The notes under the pieces: model-generated
What the model was told of the DNA's origin: nothing
What the model saw: only the letters and a program-made list of their open reading frames with translations
The model's database searches: none
Origin: Bretschneidera sinensis
Lineage: Eukaryota > Streptophyta > Magnoliopsida > Brassicales > Akaniaceae
Length of the DNA stretch: 64,000 bases
Assembly: GCA_023935145.1 (NCBI GenBank)
Contig: CM043700.1
Span: 143,717,828-143,781,827 of the forward strand
Reading direction: 5' to 3'
Made by a program: the position numbers and the translations under genes
Shown: in pieces, positions 1 through 9,946 of the stretch
Numbering within the stretch: position 1 is the first letter of the stretch
How the letters are laid out: the number at the start of each line of letters is the position of its first letter

Positions 1-497
1 AAAAGGTGAAGAAGAAAAGCTAAATATAAAGATTAGTTTATTCCTTTCCCTTTTTTTCCTACAAACATTTAAGATGTGTTTTTCACTCATTTTTTTAGCT
101 ATCACAACTTGAAGCGTTTAGTTTAGTCTCCATAAGCAGCTAGTGCGCATCATCACAAGCTTGTAGTGGTGAGAGAAAAGAGAATTCTAAACAAATAAAA
201 ATATAAAGAGATGAAATGAGAGTTGGTCATTATGACTCTTTAACACAAATGTTATTAAATATCCCCATGAAGAACAATGGAAGCTAATTAAGCTGGTGTG
301 CAAGTTCTCTCTCTCACTCCCTCCCAATAATGTTTAGAGGAAGGCTCCTCTTGGCAGGCTACACAGTCTTTGTTGTTCTGGTCCAGTTCCATGAAAATAG
401 CACTGCTATAAGGATAACTGTTTGCTTTTTTCTTGTGGCAATATCTCCAACATAGCCTATTCATTGATAAGAAAAAGAAAAAACGTGAGGGGTGATT
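1..497. repeat. Segmental duplicate of the LRK10L leader block
   Basis: This stretch is nearly identical to 58904-59440 and ends at the same T-rich and GTGATTGGATT sequence. The downstream copy has small extra pieces, such as a CT-rich run near 59020. No convincing gene is visible. A short minus-strand reading frame (about 288-521) exists in both copies, but the differences between copies change amino acids freely. It lies just upstream of an LRK10L ectodomain relic, so it is probably old 5' flank of that receptor gene. The copy here is interrupted by the LTR element that starts at 503; the downstream copy shows the empty site. Confidence 0.8.
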
Positions 498-502
498 GGA
501 TT

Positions 503-1180
503 TGATACTGCCAAAATACACCTCTCCAACAAGAAGACGACACGTGGATCATCTTGACCCCAAGCTGCAAGGAGACACGCGGAAGAACCAGGCTCGGACA
601 GTTGGGCCTCCAGGTCATGACCGCCCTTCAGGGCATCATTGCCCCCCAACTGGGCCTCCACATCACCACCGCCCTCCAGGCCATCATTACCTCCAGGTCA
701 TGACCGCCCTTCAGGGCATCATTGCCCCCCAGCTGGGTCTCCACGTCACCACCGCCCTCCAGGCCATCATTACCCAACCAAGTTGGGACGTCAGGTCGTC
801 AAACCGCCTTAACGCATAAATGACTTCAGAGCAAGCCAGCAAGGCAAAGCCCTAATGGACGGTCCCCAGCCACCTAGCTGGGCCTCCTAGGCATCATTAC
901 CCAACCCAGTTGGGACAACATATCACTGCCGCCCTAGGCCAAATGCCGCCTTCGAAGCCCTATAAAAAGGGTCAGGTATACACTCCAAACCCGAACTTTT
1001 TGCTCAACTGTAAAAGGGAGCGCTCATCCCCTACATATTTTTGCTCTGACTCTAACTAAAGCTTCGGAGCATCCTCGGAGGCACCCCCTCCGGCGACCCC
1101 CTAGCTCACCTTCCTCTCCCTGTGCAGATACGTCTGGGTCCTAGCCTCCAGCTCAACACAACACATTTTTGGCATCAACA
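503..1180 (+). repeat. 5' LTR of gypsy-like type
   Basis: TG...CA termini (TGATACTG to GGCATCAACA), a TATA-like TATAAAAAGG near 961, a C-rich leader and an end immediately before GATTGGCGCCGTCTGTGGG. That arrangement is typical of plant Ty3/gypsy and LARD elements. It is GC-rich compared with the AT-rich surroundings. An 83-bp unit is tandemly duplicated inside it (608-690 and 691-773). No second copy of this LTR is present at the 3' end, which instead carries a different LTR family. Confidence 0.7.
608..773 (+). repeat. Tandem 83-bp duplication inside the LTR
   Basis: The unit starting CTCCAGGTCATGACCGCC occurs at 608 and again at 691 with only a few substitutions. It lies in the U3 region upstream of the TATA-like box, where tandem copies of promoter sequence are common in LTRs. 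Confidence 0.85.
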
Positions 1181-1252
1181 GATTGGCGCCGTCTGTGGGA
1201 ACCCCGGAATTGACCAGACACAACCGCCAGTCTTCCCTTCACTGGGGGGCTA
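1181..1252 (+). promoter_or_regulatory. Primer-binding site and polypurine tract core
   Basis: TTGGCGCCGTCTGTGGGAA from 1183 has the position and TGG start of a plant LTR-retroelement primer-binding site. The tract ACTGGGGGGC at the other end lies next to the following TGTTGTGG LTR. Only about 70 bp separate the two LTRs, so the internal domain is reduced to replication signals. The same core recurs at 1581-1650, 1823-1892, 26888-26957 and 27133-27202. Confidence 0.7.
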
Positions 1253-2064
1253 TGTTGTGGCCGTGGTCCGAGGGGTGACTCGGATCCCACATCGACGAGT
1301 GAAAGGCAAGACTGGCGCCTTATAAGGGTGGGAGTCCTCACTCCCTCACGAGGCCTTCCTTAGGGAGCATGTCGCCTTCCTTAAGGGAACAAATCCGTGA
1401 GGGACCTGCTCCCAAAGCGGACAATATCATGAGCCAACGCCCTACCAGCTGAGCTAGGACGGCCCTCCTCAGTTCGGTCGGGGTGGTGGTCCCGCACCAC
1501 CTCATGAGGCCTTTTAAAACCGTGAGGGACCTGCTCCCAAAGCGGACAATATCGTGAGCCAGTCTACCGGGATCTCATCAATGGCGCCGTCTGTGGGAAC
1601 CCCGGAATTGACCAGACACAACCGCCAGTCTTCCCTTCACTGGGGGGCTATGTTGTGGCCGTGGTCCGAGGGGTGACTCGGATCCCACATCGACGAGTGA
1701 AAGGCAAGACTGGCGCCTTATAAGGGTGGGAGTCCTCACTCCCTCACGAGGCCTTTTAAAACCGTGAGGGACCTGCTCCCAAAGCGGACAATATCGTGAG
1801 CCAGTCTACCGGGATCTCATCAATGGCGCCGTCTGTGGGAACCCCGGAATTGACCAGACACAACCGCCAGTCTTCCCTTCACTGGGGGGCTATGTTGTGG
1901 CCGTGGTCCGAGGGGTGACTCGGATCCCACATCGACGAGTGAAAGGCAAGACTGGCGCCTTATAAGGGTGGGAGTCCTCACTCCCTCACGAGGCCTTTTA
2001 AAACCGTGAGGGACCTGCTCCCAAAGCGGACAATATCGTGAGCCAGTCTACCGGGATCTCATCA
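1253..2064 (+). repeat. TRIM LTR-core tandem array, 242-bp period
   Basis: Three LTRs (TGTTGTGGCC... to ...GATCTCATCA; 328, 172 and 172 bp) alternate with the 70-bp core. The later units repeat at exactly 242 bp (ATCAATGGCGCC at 1577, 1819 and 2061) and are almost identical, implying recent LTR-LTR recombination or template slippage. Each LTR has a TTATAAGGG TATA-like motif. The first LTR is longer because it holds an extra piece (about 1355-1510) that includes a tRNA-like motif. Confidence 0.85.
1430..1462 (-). other. tRNA 5'-half-like segment inside a TRIM LTR
   Basis: On the minus strand this reads CCTAGCTCAGCTGGTAGGGC followed by TTGGCTCATGA. It contains a perfect eukaryotic box A (TAGCTCAGCTGG, 1445-1456) and a CAT at anticodon distance. 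The downstream stem does not pair and no box B or T-arm is present, so it is not a functional tRNA gene. It may be a tRNA fragment captured during reverse transcription, or chance. Confidence 0.35.
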
Positions 2065-2095
2065 ATGGCGCCCAACTCGGACCACGGCCACAACA
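2065..2095 (-). repeat. Fold-back terminus: inverted start of the TRIM LTR
   Basis: After ATGGCGCC (2065-2072) the sequence becomes the reverse complement of the LTR start: its last 20 bases (2076-2095) invert TGTTGTGGCCGTGGTCCGAG. It ends flush with the target duplication. A longer version of the same structure ends the second copy of the family at 27444. Confidence 0.85.
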
Positions 2096-2147
2096 GGATT
2101 GATGATAAAATAGAATGCAGGGTTGCGAACAGTGATTCAATTGATGA

Positions 2148-2580
2148 TAAAGAAAGAGAATTCTTGGTTCAGTTCTCCACCTTAACGGTAGAAAAAAGAT
2201 GATCCAGACAACTTACAAGATTTCCAAAGAGCCTCCTTTTTGTGAGCTGTGCTACTACCGCACCAAAAAATTCTCCTCTCTATATGGATGCTTCACGTTC
2301 TTTTTCCGATACGAAAAGGAATTACCATGTGAAGATTGGCAGCTTAAATGCATCAGATTTAAGGGACTCATGCCTTATAGAGCTGATAGTTATGTCATCC
2401 TTGCTAGGAAAGGATGACAAAAACATTTCCTATATAGACATCCACAATCAGATCGTATATGGATTTGAGCTATCGTGGTTTGCCCTTTACTGTGGAAAGT
2501 GCAACAAGTTTTTTAGTTATTACGCCATTAATAGTAAAAACCAAGTTCAATGCATCAGAAACGACCTCAGATGTATGTGA
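2148..2580 (+). pseudogene. LRK10L receptor kinase ectodomain fragment
   Basis: The frame at 2242-2580 encodes a GUB_WAK/WAK-associated type ectodomain: CATTAPKNSPLY near the start, a SDLRDSCLIEL stretch, then CGKCNKF and a cysteine near the end, ending in TGA. A shifted frame (2199-2417) covers the beginning. The signal peptide, membrane segment and kinase are missing, and the stretch downstream to about 6 kb shows none of them. The first bases (2148-2200) match 59445-59510, which precede another LRK10L relic, so both belong to one duplicated gene start. I infer a dead exon. Confidence 0.65.
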
Positions 2581-3469
2581 AGTATACAAACCAGAATAGT
2601 AAAAACCAAGTTCAATGCCCTTTTTCTTTCTTTACCATAGTAACAATTGCAACTTTGTACTGTCAAACTAATCTCAGTTAAACATTAAAACGTTGGTTAT
2701 TTGATGTTTGTCATTAATGTTTTTTAGTCAACTTCGTTGATTTTTCTTGTTGGTTTTTTTTTTATATGTATCTTGAACCGATTAGGTGTCAAAGGCAAAA
2801 ACAGAGTCTCGAAGTGAAATTTGATGCCAATTTGCAACAATCCACAATCCATTATTTTCACAATCTACTCATAAATATGATTTAGTGGTATGTTCAATTT
2901 AGAACTCAGAGAATTTTAGATTTTTCAATTTAAATCAGATCTATTGTCTACTATTAAAACTCCTATCCAGTAATTTATTTGACAAAAGAAAAAAAAGGTA
3001 AATATAGATAATTTAGAGGGGAAAAGATAGAAGTCCATTGGCTCGTCCAGTTCGCTTGACTCAAACCCTAGTTTTTGCGGGTTTAGACAAAGAAAATTGA
3101 TCAATAAATTGGGCTTGAAAAAAATTCAAGTTCGATTTATAAACTAGTCAAGTTTGAAAAACTAAAAAACAAGTCTGACCCGTCTCAGCCCGCTTAAATG
3201 ATATTATATTTAATTTTTTTAATTACTTACATATTAAAAATATATATTTTAATTTTCATGTAACATGTGATGTTAGTGTTAAGATTATCTTATTTTAACA
3301 TTTTATACTACTAGCCCAACAGCACGGGTGATGTGCGTGTTGCATTGACTTTTTAAAATAATATTTTTATAAAAAAAATCAATAGAAGAGAATATGTTTC
3401 ATTTTGGAAACAATTTATTTACATTAAGTTGATGAAATTTAAATAATTTAAGATACCAAACGTATTTAA

Positions 3470-3515
<46 letters not shown>

Positions 3516-4780
3516 TGTCAAAGTCGAGTAAGCAACAAAGTTTAAAAATCCAAAATAACCTATTAAAACTTCAAATATATTCAAAGTTAGATAAGATTGT
3601 AAAAAAAAATCAACTTAAATTATTATTATTTTGCATTTACTTCAACTATCACGTTTTGGCCTTTAAAATTTAAAATTTTTCAATACATTTACAAATTACA
3701 AAAGCAACAAAGACAAATAAAGAACGACAACAATAACGATATCAAAATACTACACCATTAGTTTTTATTTTCTTGGATTAAAATTCTCCACACTCAAATC
3801 TTCATCTCAAAAAATATGTTGATAAATAAACAAAATATCTTCATTTCTTCATTAAGTAGAATACTACTAAATGATTTGGATATATGAAAATAAAATTCTA
3901 TGGTCAATTAATATTATAAAATAGGTTCTTTCAAAATATTAGTATAAAATAATTAAAAGACAATTTTTACTTAATAAACACTGAAAGAATAACTTTTAAT
4001 ATTTGCAAAGAAATGATGATTAACAGTTTTGATAGAGATAGTCAAAGAAAATGTTATAAAATATCATGGGAGTTACCGTCATTAATATATAAGTCATGAA
4101 GAAGAAAGGTGAATTTTTTTTAATACATACAATATCATTTATGAGACAGTGGCTCACCCTAATAGATTATCTACAAATATTTAATTGAACTATTAATTAA
4201 TGTGTTTGCCTACGTGACACAACCACAATTGAGATACTACTTCTTTTGAAAATATATTATAGATTTTTTTCATAGATAAAAATGCAATAACTTAGAGTAG
4301 GAAAATTTTTTTTGTGTGTAATATTATATTTTAGGCTAACTTAAAGAAACGAAAAAATGAAAAATTTAAGTCTAATGAGCGAGTACATTCTTGACTTAAC
4401 TTATAAGGCTCCATCTTGAATAAAATTAAGGTTTAAATTTTCGAACCGGACCATATCTATTGGACTTATAATTTGTTGTAAGTTCTGCCCGACCTTGATC
4501 TTGATTAGCCCCAATACTTTTTTTTATAAAAAAAGTTAGATTATGTTTGGGAGTTCAAAAGAAGAAAAAAAAAAATAAAAGAATGAAGGAAGGAAAGAAA
4601 AGAAGTAAAAAGAATAGTAAATTACATAGACCTCTTTTGAGTTAACATATAATTATGAGAGTTTCTCTTATATATTCTAAAACTTCATTTAAACTCTCAA
4701 ATAAAAAAGATTAAATTTAATTTTATGTGATTAAACTCTTTTATCAAAGTGATATTTTAAAAAATTGCAAAGAAAACACT
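2581..4780. other. AT-rich spacer
   Basis: No coding potential, RNA gene or bounded element is recognised. The content is very AT-rich with homopolymer runs and a TA microsatellite at 3472-3512. Confidence 0.6.
3472..3512. repeat. (TA)n microsatellite
   Basis: About 20 uninterrupted TA units. Confidence 0.95.
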
Positions 4781-4783
4781 TAG

Positions 4784-4965
4784 GCTATGTTTGGATTGAG
4801 TTAACCCAAAAACACTTTTCAAAAACAAATTAGCATGTTTGGCCAACAGTTTTGGAAAATAATTCATAAAAACAATTTTCTAAAATTCAGTTTTCAAACA
4901 CTGATTTTAGAAAACTCCAAAACGGAGTTTTCGGTTGTCATTTTCAATTTTCAGCCCAAAATCAC
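4784..4965. mobile_element. Decayed TIR-element end, same family as 15455-24096
   Basis: TTA followed by GGCTATGTTTGG, then repeated CAGTTTTC, AAACACTGATTTTAGAAAAC and similar words. These resemble the subterminal sequence of the two large TIR elements (compare 19736-19905). No matching opposite end was found nearby, so this is a fragment or a divergent short member. Confidence 0.45.
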
Positions 4966-6076
4966 AATAATGTACTCTTGCTTATGTGTACTTTCCAGTT
5001 CTTCTGGGAGTTTAGGAACGGCTAATGTGTAAGCTTTCGCAAGAGAATTTCTTAATTGTTAGTATACACTCCAGTGAATATTATCACATCATTACTGTAT
5101 CCCGTGTGGATCGTCAATTTGAATCTCTAGTGGTTGGGGTACAAAGACACATGTTTAGTTCTTTGGGTACCAGCACCTCATACACATAGTACCCAAGATT
5201 TATTGGTTTTTATAACTTGTATATTACCTGGAAACATCAGATGGTGTTTGAGAAGTGCTGGTCATGTGACAATGTCCCTGACCCAACATGACAGCGCTCA
5301 TATGCAGCTCCCTAAGCAATACAGGTTAAGATTCTTTACAGAGTAATAGTTCTTCCGTGAATAATTGGCAATATGATATTTCTAAACATAGATGGTTTTC
5401 TCCTGGTACGGCTCAAGAAAAATATTATTAGAAGCTATGTCTAGGTGTAAAATTAGAAGGTCAAATACATTAGTAAGACCATCAAACCAATTAAACATTT
5501 AAGTCCTACATCCTTCTTTTTCGAAAAGGAAAAGAATCAACTCTCACAACCCAAGTTGTATAAGTCCCAAATAGCTCAACAGAAAATCCTTAGGTATTTC
5601 ATCTATTGAGGAGTCTCTAACCCCCTTTCTTTTTGTTTGTCTTATTTAGAATCTATTTTGATCTTTCATTTTGATCTAGTTGTTGAGACAATTGAAAATA
5701 GTATTTTCTGTTAGGTTATGTGTGAAACCTGGTGGTTTTTTTTTTTTTTTGGGTCCAATCTGGTGTTTTCAACACTGTTTGGTATCTGTTTTATTTTAAC
5801 CCTGAAATATAAGGGTTTCATCTTATTCTTTTGTGTAAGTGAATAAGTCATCTTTTTTTTTTTTTGGTGAATACTGTGAGGGGTGTCTAGGGGTGAGACC
5901 TCCTTGTATTGTTCTTCAAGGCATAGTGAAATTGCTGCAACTCTGTGGACGTAACCCGAGTTTGGGTGAACCACGTAAATCTGTGTGCTGTGTGTTTGTC
6001 TTTAATTTATTTCTATTTTCTTCTCTATATTTGCATCTCAAGATCCGTAGGGATAGGGTAGTTTAACCCTAACAAC
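4966..6076. other. Spacer and probable Copia 5' LTR/leader
   Basis: The right part (roughly 5460-6076) should contain the 5' LTR of the Copia element whose primer-binding site starts at 6077, since the sequence before it ends ...CCCTAACA. The left LTR boundary and the target duplication could not be fixed. No gene is visible from 4966 to 5460. Confidence 0.4.
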
Positions 6077-6088
6077 TGGTATCAGAGC
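6077..6088 (+). promoter_or_regulatory. Copia primer-binding site (initiator tRNA-Met)
   Basis: TGGTATCAGAGC, the standard complement to the 3' end of plant initiator tRNA-Met, sits just after the ...CTAACA LTR end and 24 bp before the gag ATG at 6112. Confidence 0.85.
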
Positions 6089-6111
6089 TATCGGTTTTTT
6101 GAGTGGGAGCG

Positions 6112-6921
6112 ATGGCCGGAAAAGAAGGAAAGGTGACAGGAATCGAGAAATTTGATGGCACAGATTTTGAGTATTGGAGGATGCAAATCGAGGATTATCT
6201 CTATGGGAAGAAATTACATTTGCCTCTGTTAGGGGCAAAGCCAGACAGTATGAAAGAAGACGAATGGAATCTTTTTGATAGACAGGTACTGGGAGTTATT
6301 CGATTAACTCTATCAAGATCAGTTGCGCACAATGTTATGAAGGAGAAGACCACCAAGGATATGATGGCGACTTTGTCCAGTATGTATGAAAAACTGTCGG
6401 CTAACAACAAAGTGCATTTGATGAAAAAGTTGTTCAATTTAAAGATGGCGGAAAGTACCCCTGTTGCGTGGCATCTGAATGAGTTCAATACAACTGTTAA
6501 TCAATTGTCCTCTGTTGAGATTGATTTTGATGATGAGATCTGTGCTTTAATTGTTTTGGCTTCTTTGCCAAACAGTTGGGAAACCATGAGAATGGCGGTG
6601 AGTAATTCTGCAGGGAAGAATAAACTCAAATATGAAAATATTCGGGATTTGATTTTAAGGGAGGAGGTTCGCAGGAGAGATGCGGGTGAAACCTCAAGTT
6701 TTGGTTCCGCTTTAAATCTTGAGATAAGAGGTAGAGCACAGGATAGAAATTCCAATCAGAGTATATCAGAATCCAAAAGAGGAGGTAGGAGTAAATCCAG
6801 ATTTGGACGACAACTGGAATGCTGGAATTGTGGTAAGACTGGCCACTTTAAGAAAAATTGTAGAGAACCGCAGAACAAAAAGAATGAGAACGATGCTGCA
6901 AATGTTGTGACAGATACATGA
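6112..6921 (+). CDS. Copia gag protein (269 aa)
   Basis: Capsid-like protein that packages retroelement RNA into virus-like particles. The N-terminus has the KFDGTDFEYWRMQIEDYL motif of the Copia gag family, the middle carries the UBN2-type helical region (residues about 55-190), and a CCHC zinc knuckle CWNCGKTGHFKKNC lies near residues 240-253. The ATG at 6112 is chosen because it follows the primer-binding site closely. The frame ends at TGA, and the protease motif (LDSGASFH) follows in another frame at about 6970, so gag and pol are now separated by a frameshift. The reading frame itself is intact. Confidence 0.85.
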   Translation: MAGKEGKVTGIEKFDGTDFEYWRMQIEDYLYGKKLHLPLLGAKPDSMKEDEWNLFDRQVLGVIRLTLSRSVAHNVMKEKTTKDMMATLSSMYEKLSANNKVHLMKKLFNLKMAESTPVAWHLNEFNTTVNQLSSVEIDFDDEICALIVLASLPNSWETMRMAVSNSAGKNKLKYENIRDLILREEVRRRDAGETSSFGSALNLEIRGRAQDRNSNQSISESKRGGRSKSRFGRQLECWNCGKTGHFKKNCREPQNKKNENDAANVVTDT

Positions 6922-8227
6922 TGCCCTGTTACTTTTTGTTGATAGTCCCATTGACTCTTGGGTTTTGGACTCAGGAGCCTCTTTCCATACCACTGCACAC
7001 TGAGAAATCATGGAGCACTATGTGACAGGTGATTTTGAGAAGGTATATTTGGCTGATAGAGAAGCCTTGGATATTGTGGGTATGGGAAATGTTCGCATTA
7101 AATTGCCGAATGGGTCTGTGTGGTTGATACAGAAAGTGCGACATGTTCCAAAATTGATGAGGAACTTGATCTCTATAGGAAAGCTTGATGCTGAAGGTCA
7201 CACGGTGACATTTGGGGCTGGTACTTGGAAGATTACAAAGGGAGCTATGGTAGTGGCTCGTGGAATAAAAACGGGTACTCTGTACACGACCTAAAGTGTG
7301 AGAGATACTATTGCAGTGGTTGATGCAAAAGTTGATACAAACCTATGGCACCGTAAGCTTGGTCACATGAGCGAAAAATGGATGAAAGTGATGCTGTCTA
7401 AAGGGAAACTGCCAAAGTTGAAATCTCTTAACTTTGATTTGTGTGAGAGCTGCATTCTTGGGAAACAGAGAAAAATCAGTTTCTTGAAAGGAGGTAGAAC
7501 TCCAAAGTCTGAAAAATTGGAGTTGGTACACACAGATTTGTGAGGAGCTTCCCCGGTTGCATCTCTTGGAGGTTCGCAGTATTATATCACATTTATTGAT
7601 GACTCAAGCAGGAAGGTATGGGTTTATTTTCTGAAAAATAAATCTGAGGTATTTGAGACCTTTAAGAAATAGAAGGCCATGGTTGAGACTGAAACAGGTT
7701 TGAAGGTAAAATGTTTGAGGTCTGATAATGGTGGAGAGTATATAGATGGGGGGTTTAGAGAATTTTGTGCTGCTAATGGGATTAGGATGGAGAAGACTAT
7801 TCCTGGGACACCACAGTAGAATGGTGTGGTTGAGTGCATGAACATGACCCTCAATGAGCATGCTAGAAGTATGAGGTTGCATGTTGGGTTGCCAGAAACT
7901 TTTTGGGCCGATGCAGCTAGCACAACAGCTCACTTGATAAATCGAGGATCGTCAGTTCCTTTGGATTGCAAGATACCTGAAGAGGTATGAAGTGGAAATG
8001 AGGTAAACCTTTCTTTCTTAAAAGTTTTTGGCTGTTTATCTTATGTTCATATTGATTTTGATGCTCATAGTAAACTAGATGTTAAATACAGAAAATGTTT
8101 CTTTATTGGATATGGTGATGAAGCTTTTGGTTATCGATTTTGGGATAATCAAAATCGAAAAATCATCAGGAGTATAAATGTGATTTTCAATAAACAGGTT
8201 ATGTACAAAGACAGATCAAGTGCATAA
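6922..8227 (+). pseudogene. Copia protease-integrase remnant
   Basis: Continues the gag at 6112-6921. Visible in order: protease motif LDSGASFH (about 6970), the core of the protease/gag-pre-integrase region (7010-7294), the integrase zinc-binding segment HRKLGHMSEKW with CESCILGKQ (7343-7470), and the integrase core with VHTDL, FIDDSSRKVWVYF, SDNGGEY and a degraded PQ-NGVVE (7525-7830). A C-terminal GYRFWDNQNRKI region follows, to 8200. Several in-frame stops (7543, near 7669, 7819 and 7988) and the frameshift make it dead. Reverse transcriptase, RNase H and the 3' LTR are absent because the sequence switches to a PPR gene at about 8228. Confidence 0.85.
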
Positions 8228-9946
8228 TATGTTGTTACACTAAGTAGCATTGTTTCAGCTTGTGCAAATTTGGAGTTGTCCCTTGGGCAGCAAATGCATT
8301 CTTGGGTTATAAGGTCAGGATTGGCCTTGGATGTTTGTGTTGGATGTAGTCTAGTGGACATGTACTCGAAGTGTGTTGCAGATGGATCTGTGGATGATTC
8401 TAGAAAGGCTTTTGGTAGGATGCCAGATCATAATGTTATGTCTTGGACTGCGATTATTACAGGATGTGTGCAAAGCGGAGGGCTTGATAAGGAAGCTCTT
8501 GAACTCTTTTGCGAAATGATTGAGGGTTATATTCCACCAAATCATTTTACTTTTGCCAGTGTCCTGAAGGCATGTGGAAAACTTTCTGATCCACACATGG
8601 GTGAGCAGGTTTACACCCATGCAGTGAAAAGGGGTCTTGCTTCAGATGATTGTGTAGGAAACTCTCTTATCAGCATGTACTCTCGATCTGATAGGTTGGA
8701 AGATGCCCGTAGAACTTTTGAATCTCTATTTGAAAAGAATTTGGTTTCTTACAACACTGTAGTTGATGCCTATTCCAAGAATTTGAATTCTAAAGAAGCC
8801 TTTGAACTTTTTCATGAAATTGTGGGATAGGGAAATGGAAGTATTCACATTTGCTAGTCTGTTGAGTGGAGCTTCAAGCATTGGTGCAATCGGTAAGGGT
8901 GAGCAAATCCATTCTCAGGTACTAAAATCAGGGTTTGAATCAAACCAACGCATTTGTAATGCTTTGATATCTATGTATTCTAAGTGTGGAGACATAGAAG
9001 CTGCTTTCCAGGTCTTCAATGAGATGGGAGATCGAAATGTTATATCTTGGACTTCAATGATCACTGGTTTTGCGAAACATGGATATGCTACAAGGGCTAT
9101 GGAAAGGTTCCACAATATGCTTGAGGTAGGTGTAAAGCCAAATGAGATCACCTATATTGCTGTTTTATCAGCTTGCAGCCATGTTGATTTGGTTTCAGAG
9201 GGATGGAAACACTTCAAATCAATGTACAAAGAACATGGGATTGTCCCGAGGATGGAACATTACGCATGCATGGTTGATTTACTGGGTCGATCTGGATCCC
9301 TTGTGGAAGCAATTGAGTTTATCAACTTGATGCCCTTCAGTGCTGATGCATTGGTGTGGCGTACATTTCTTGGAGCCTGTCGTGTTCATGGTAACAAAGA
9401 GCTCGGGAAGCATGCTGCAAAAATGATTATTGAACAGGACCCACATGATCCAGCAGCCTACATCTTACTATCAAACTTGTACGCTTCTGTGAGTCAGTGG
9501 GATAATGTCGCAGAAATCAGGAAAAACATGAAAGAAAGAAATTTGATCAAAGAAGCAGGTTGTAGTTGGATAGAGGTTGAAAGTAAGGTGCACAAGTTCC
9601 ATGTGGGGGGATACTTCACACCCACAAGCACGAGAGAGATTTGAAGAATTTGATCAATTGGCTTTGAAAATAAAGGGATTGGGTATGTCCCTAATACAGA
9701 TTTTGTTCTTTATGATTTGGAGGATGATCAGAAAGAGCAATTTTTGTTTCAGCACAGTGAGAAAATTGTTGTTGCATTTGGTCTAATAAGCACGAGCAAA
9801 TCAAAACCTATTCAAATATTTAAGAATCTTCGTGTTTGTGGAGATTGTCACACAGCAGTAAAATACATTTCAATGGCCACCGGAAAGTTTTTAATTCTCT
9901 GCAAATACTGTGATAAAAAAATAAGAAGAAAAAACACACAAATATG
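8228..9946 (+). pseudogene. EMB2261: PPR protein pseudogene, EMB2261 (At3g49170)-like
   Basis: Encodes PLS-class pentatricopeptide repeats and E/E+ domains, the architecture of plant organelle RNA-editing factors. The order and wording match the EMB2261 family: LVDMYSKC, NVMSWTAIITG, NLVSYNTVVD, then GEQIHSQVLKSG, NVISWTSMITGFAKHG, ACSHVDLVSEGW, the E domain with CSWIEVESKVHKF, and a DYW-type start (QHSEK, VAFGLISTS, NLRVCGDCHTAVKYIS). Lesions: the 5' half is missing, a frameshift lies near 8810-8830 between two overlapping frames (8270-8830 and 8802-9644), another lies near 9640, and the sequence diverges before the HHF and DYW end. Non-functional in this form. Confidence 0.9.

Larger units (their letters stand above)
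503..2095 (+). mobile_element. Hybrid LTR retroelement: gypsy-like 5' LTR plus tandem TRIM LTRs
   Basis: The element begins TGATACTG and ends CCACAACA and is flanked by GGATT at 498-502 and 2096-2100. The unoccupied site is preserved at about 59440, so both ends are fixed by comparison. Order: a 678-bp LTR (503-1180), a 72-bp core with primer-binding and polypurine signals (1181-1252), then three copies of a different LTR starting TGTTGTGGCC (1253-1580, 1651-1822, 1893-2064) separated by copies of the same core. It ends with an inverted piece of that second LTR (2065-2095). It encodes no protein, so it must be mobilised in trans. The target duplication suggests the composite inserted as one molecule. 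Confidence 0.85.

Noticed and set aside
288..521. Conserved minus-strand small cysteine-containing reading frame (copies at 288-521 and 59132-59602)
   Set aside because: The two copies lie in a segmental duplicate, differ at amino-acid-changing sites, and match no small peptide family I know; conservation is explained by recent duplication.
496..819. 107-aa frame in GC-rich DNA
   Set aside because: It lies in the LTR and its repeats of PPGHH type come from the 83-bp tandem duplication; no codon conservation can be argued.
1122..2095. Possible minisatellite or CRISPR-like array with 242-bp period
   Set aside because: The repeats are LTR plus primer-binding/polypurine cores; spacers are not variable and the genome is a plant's.
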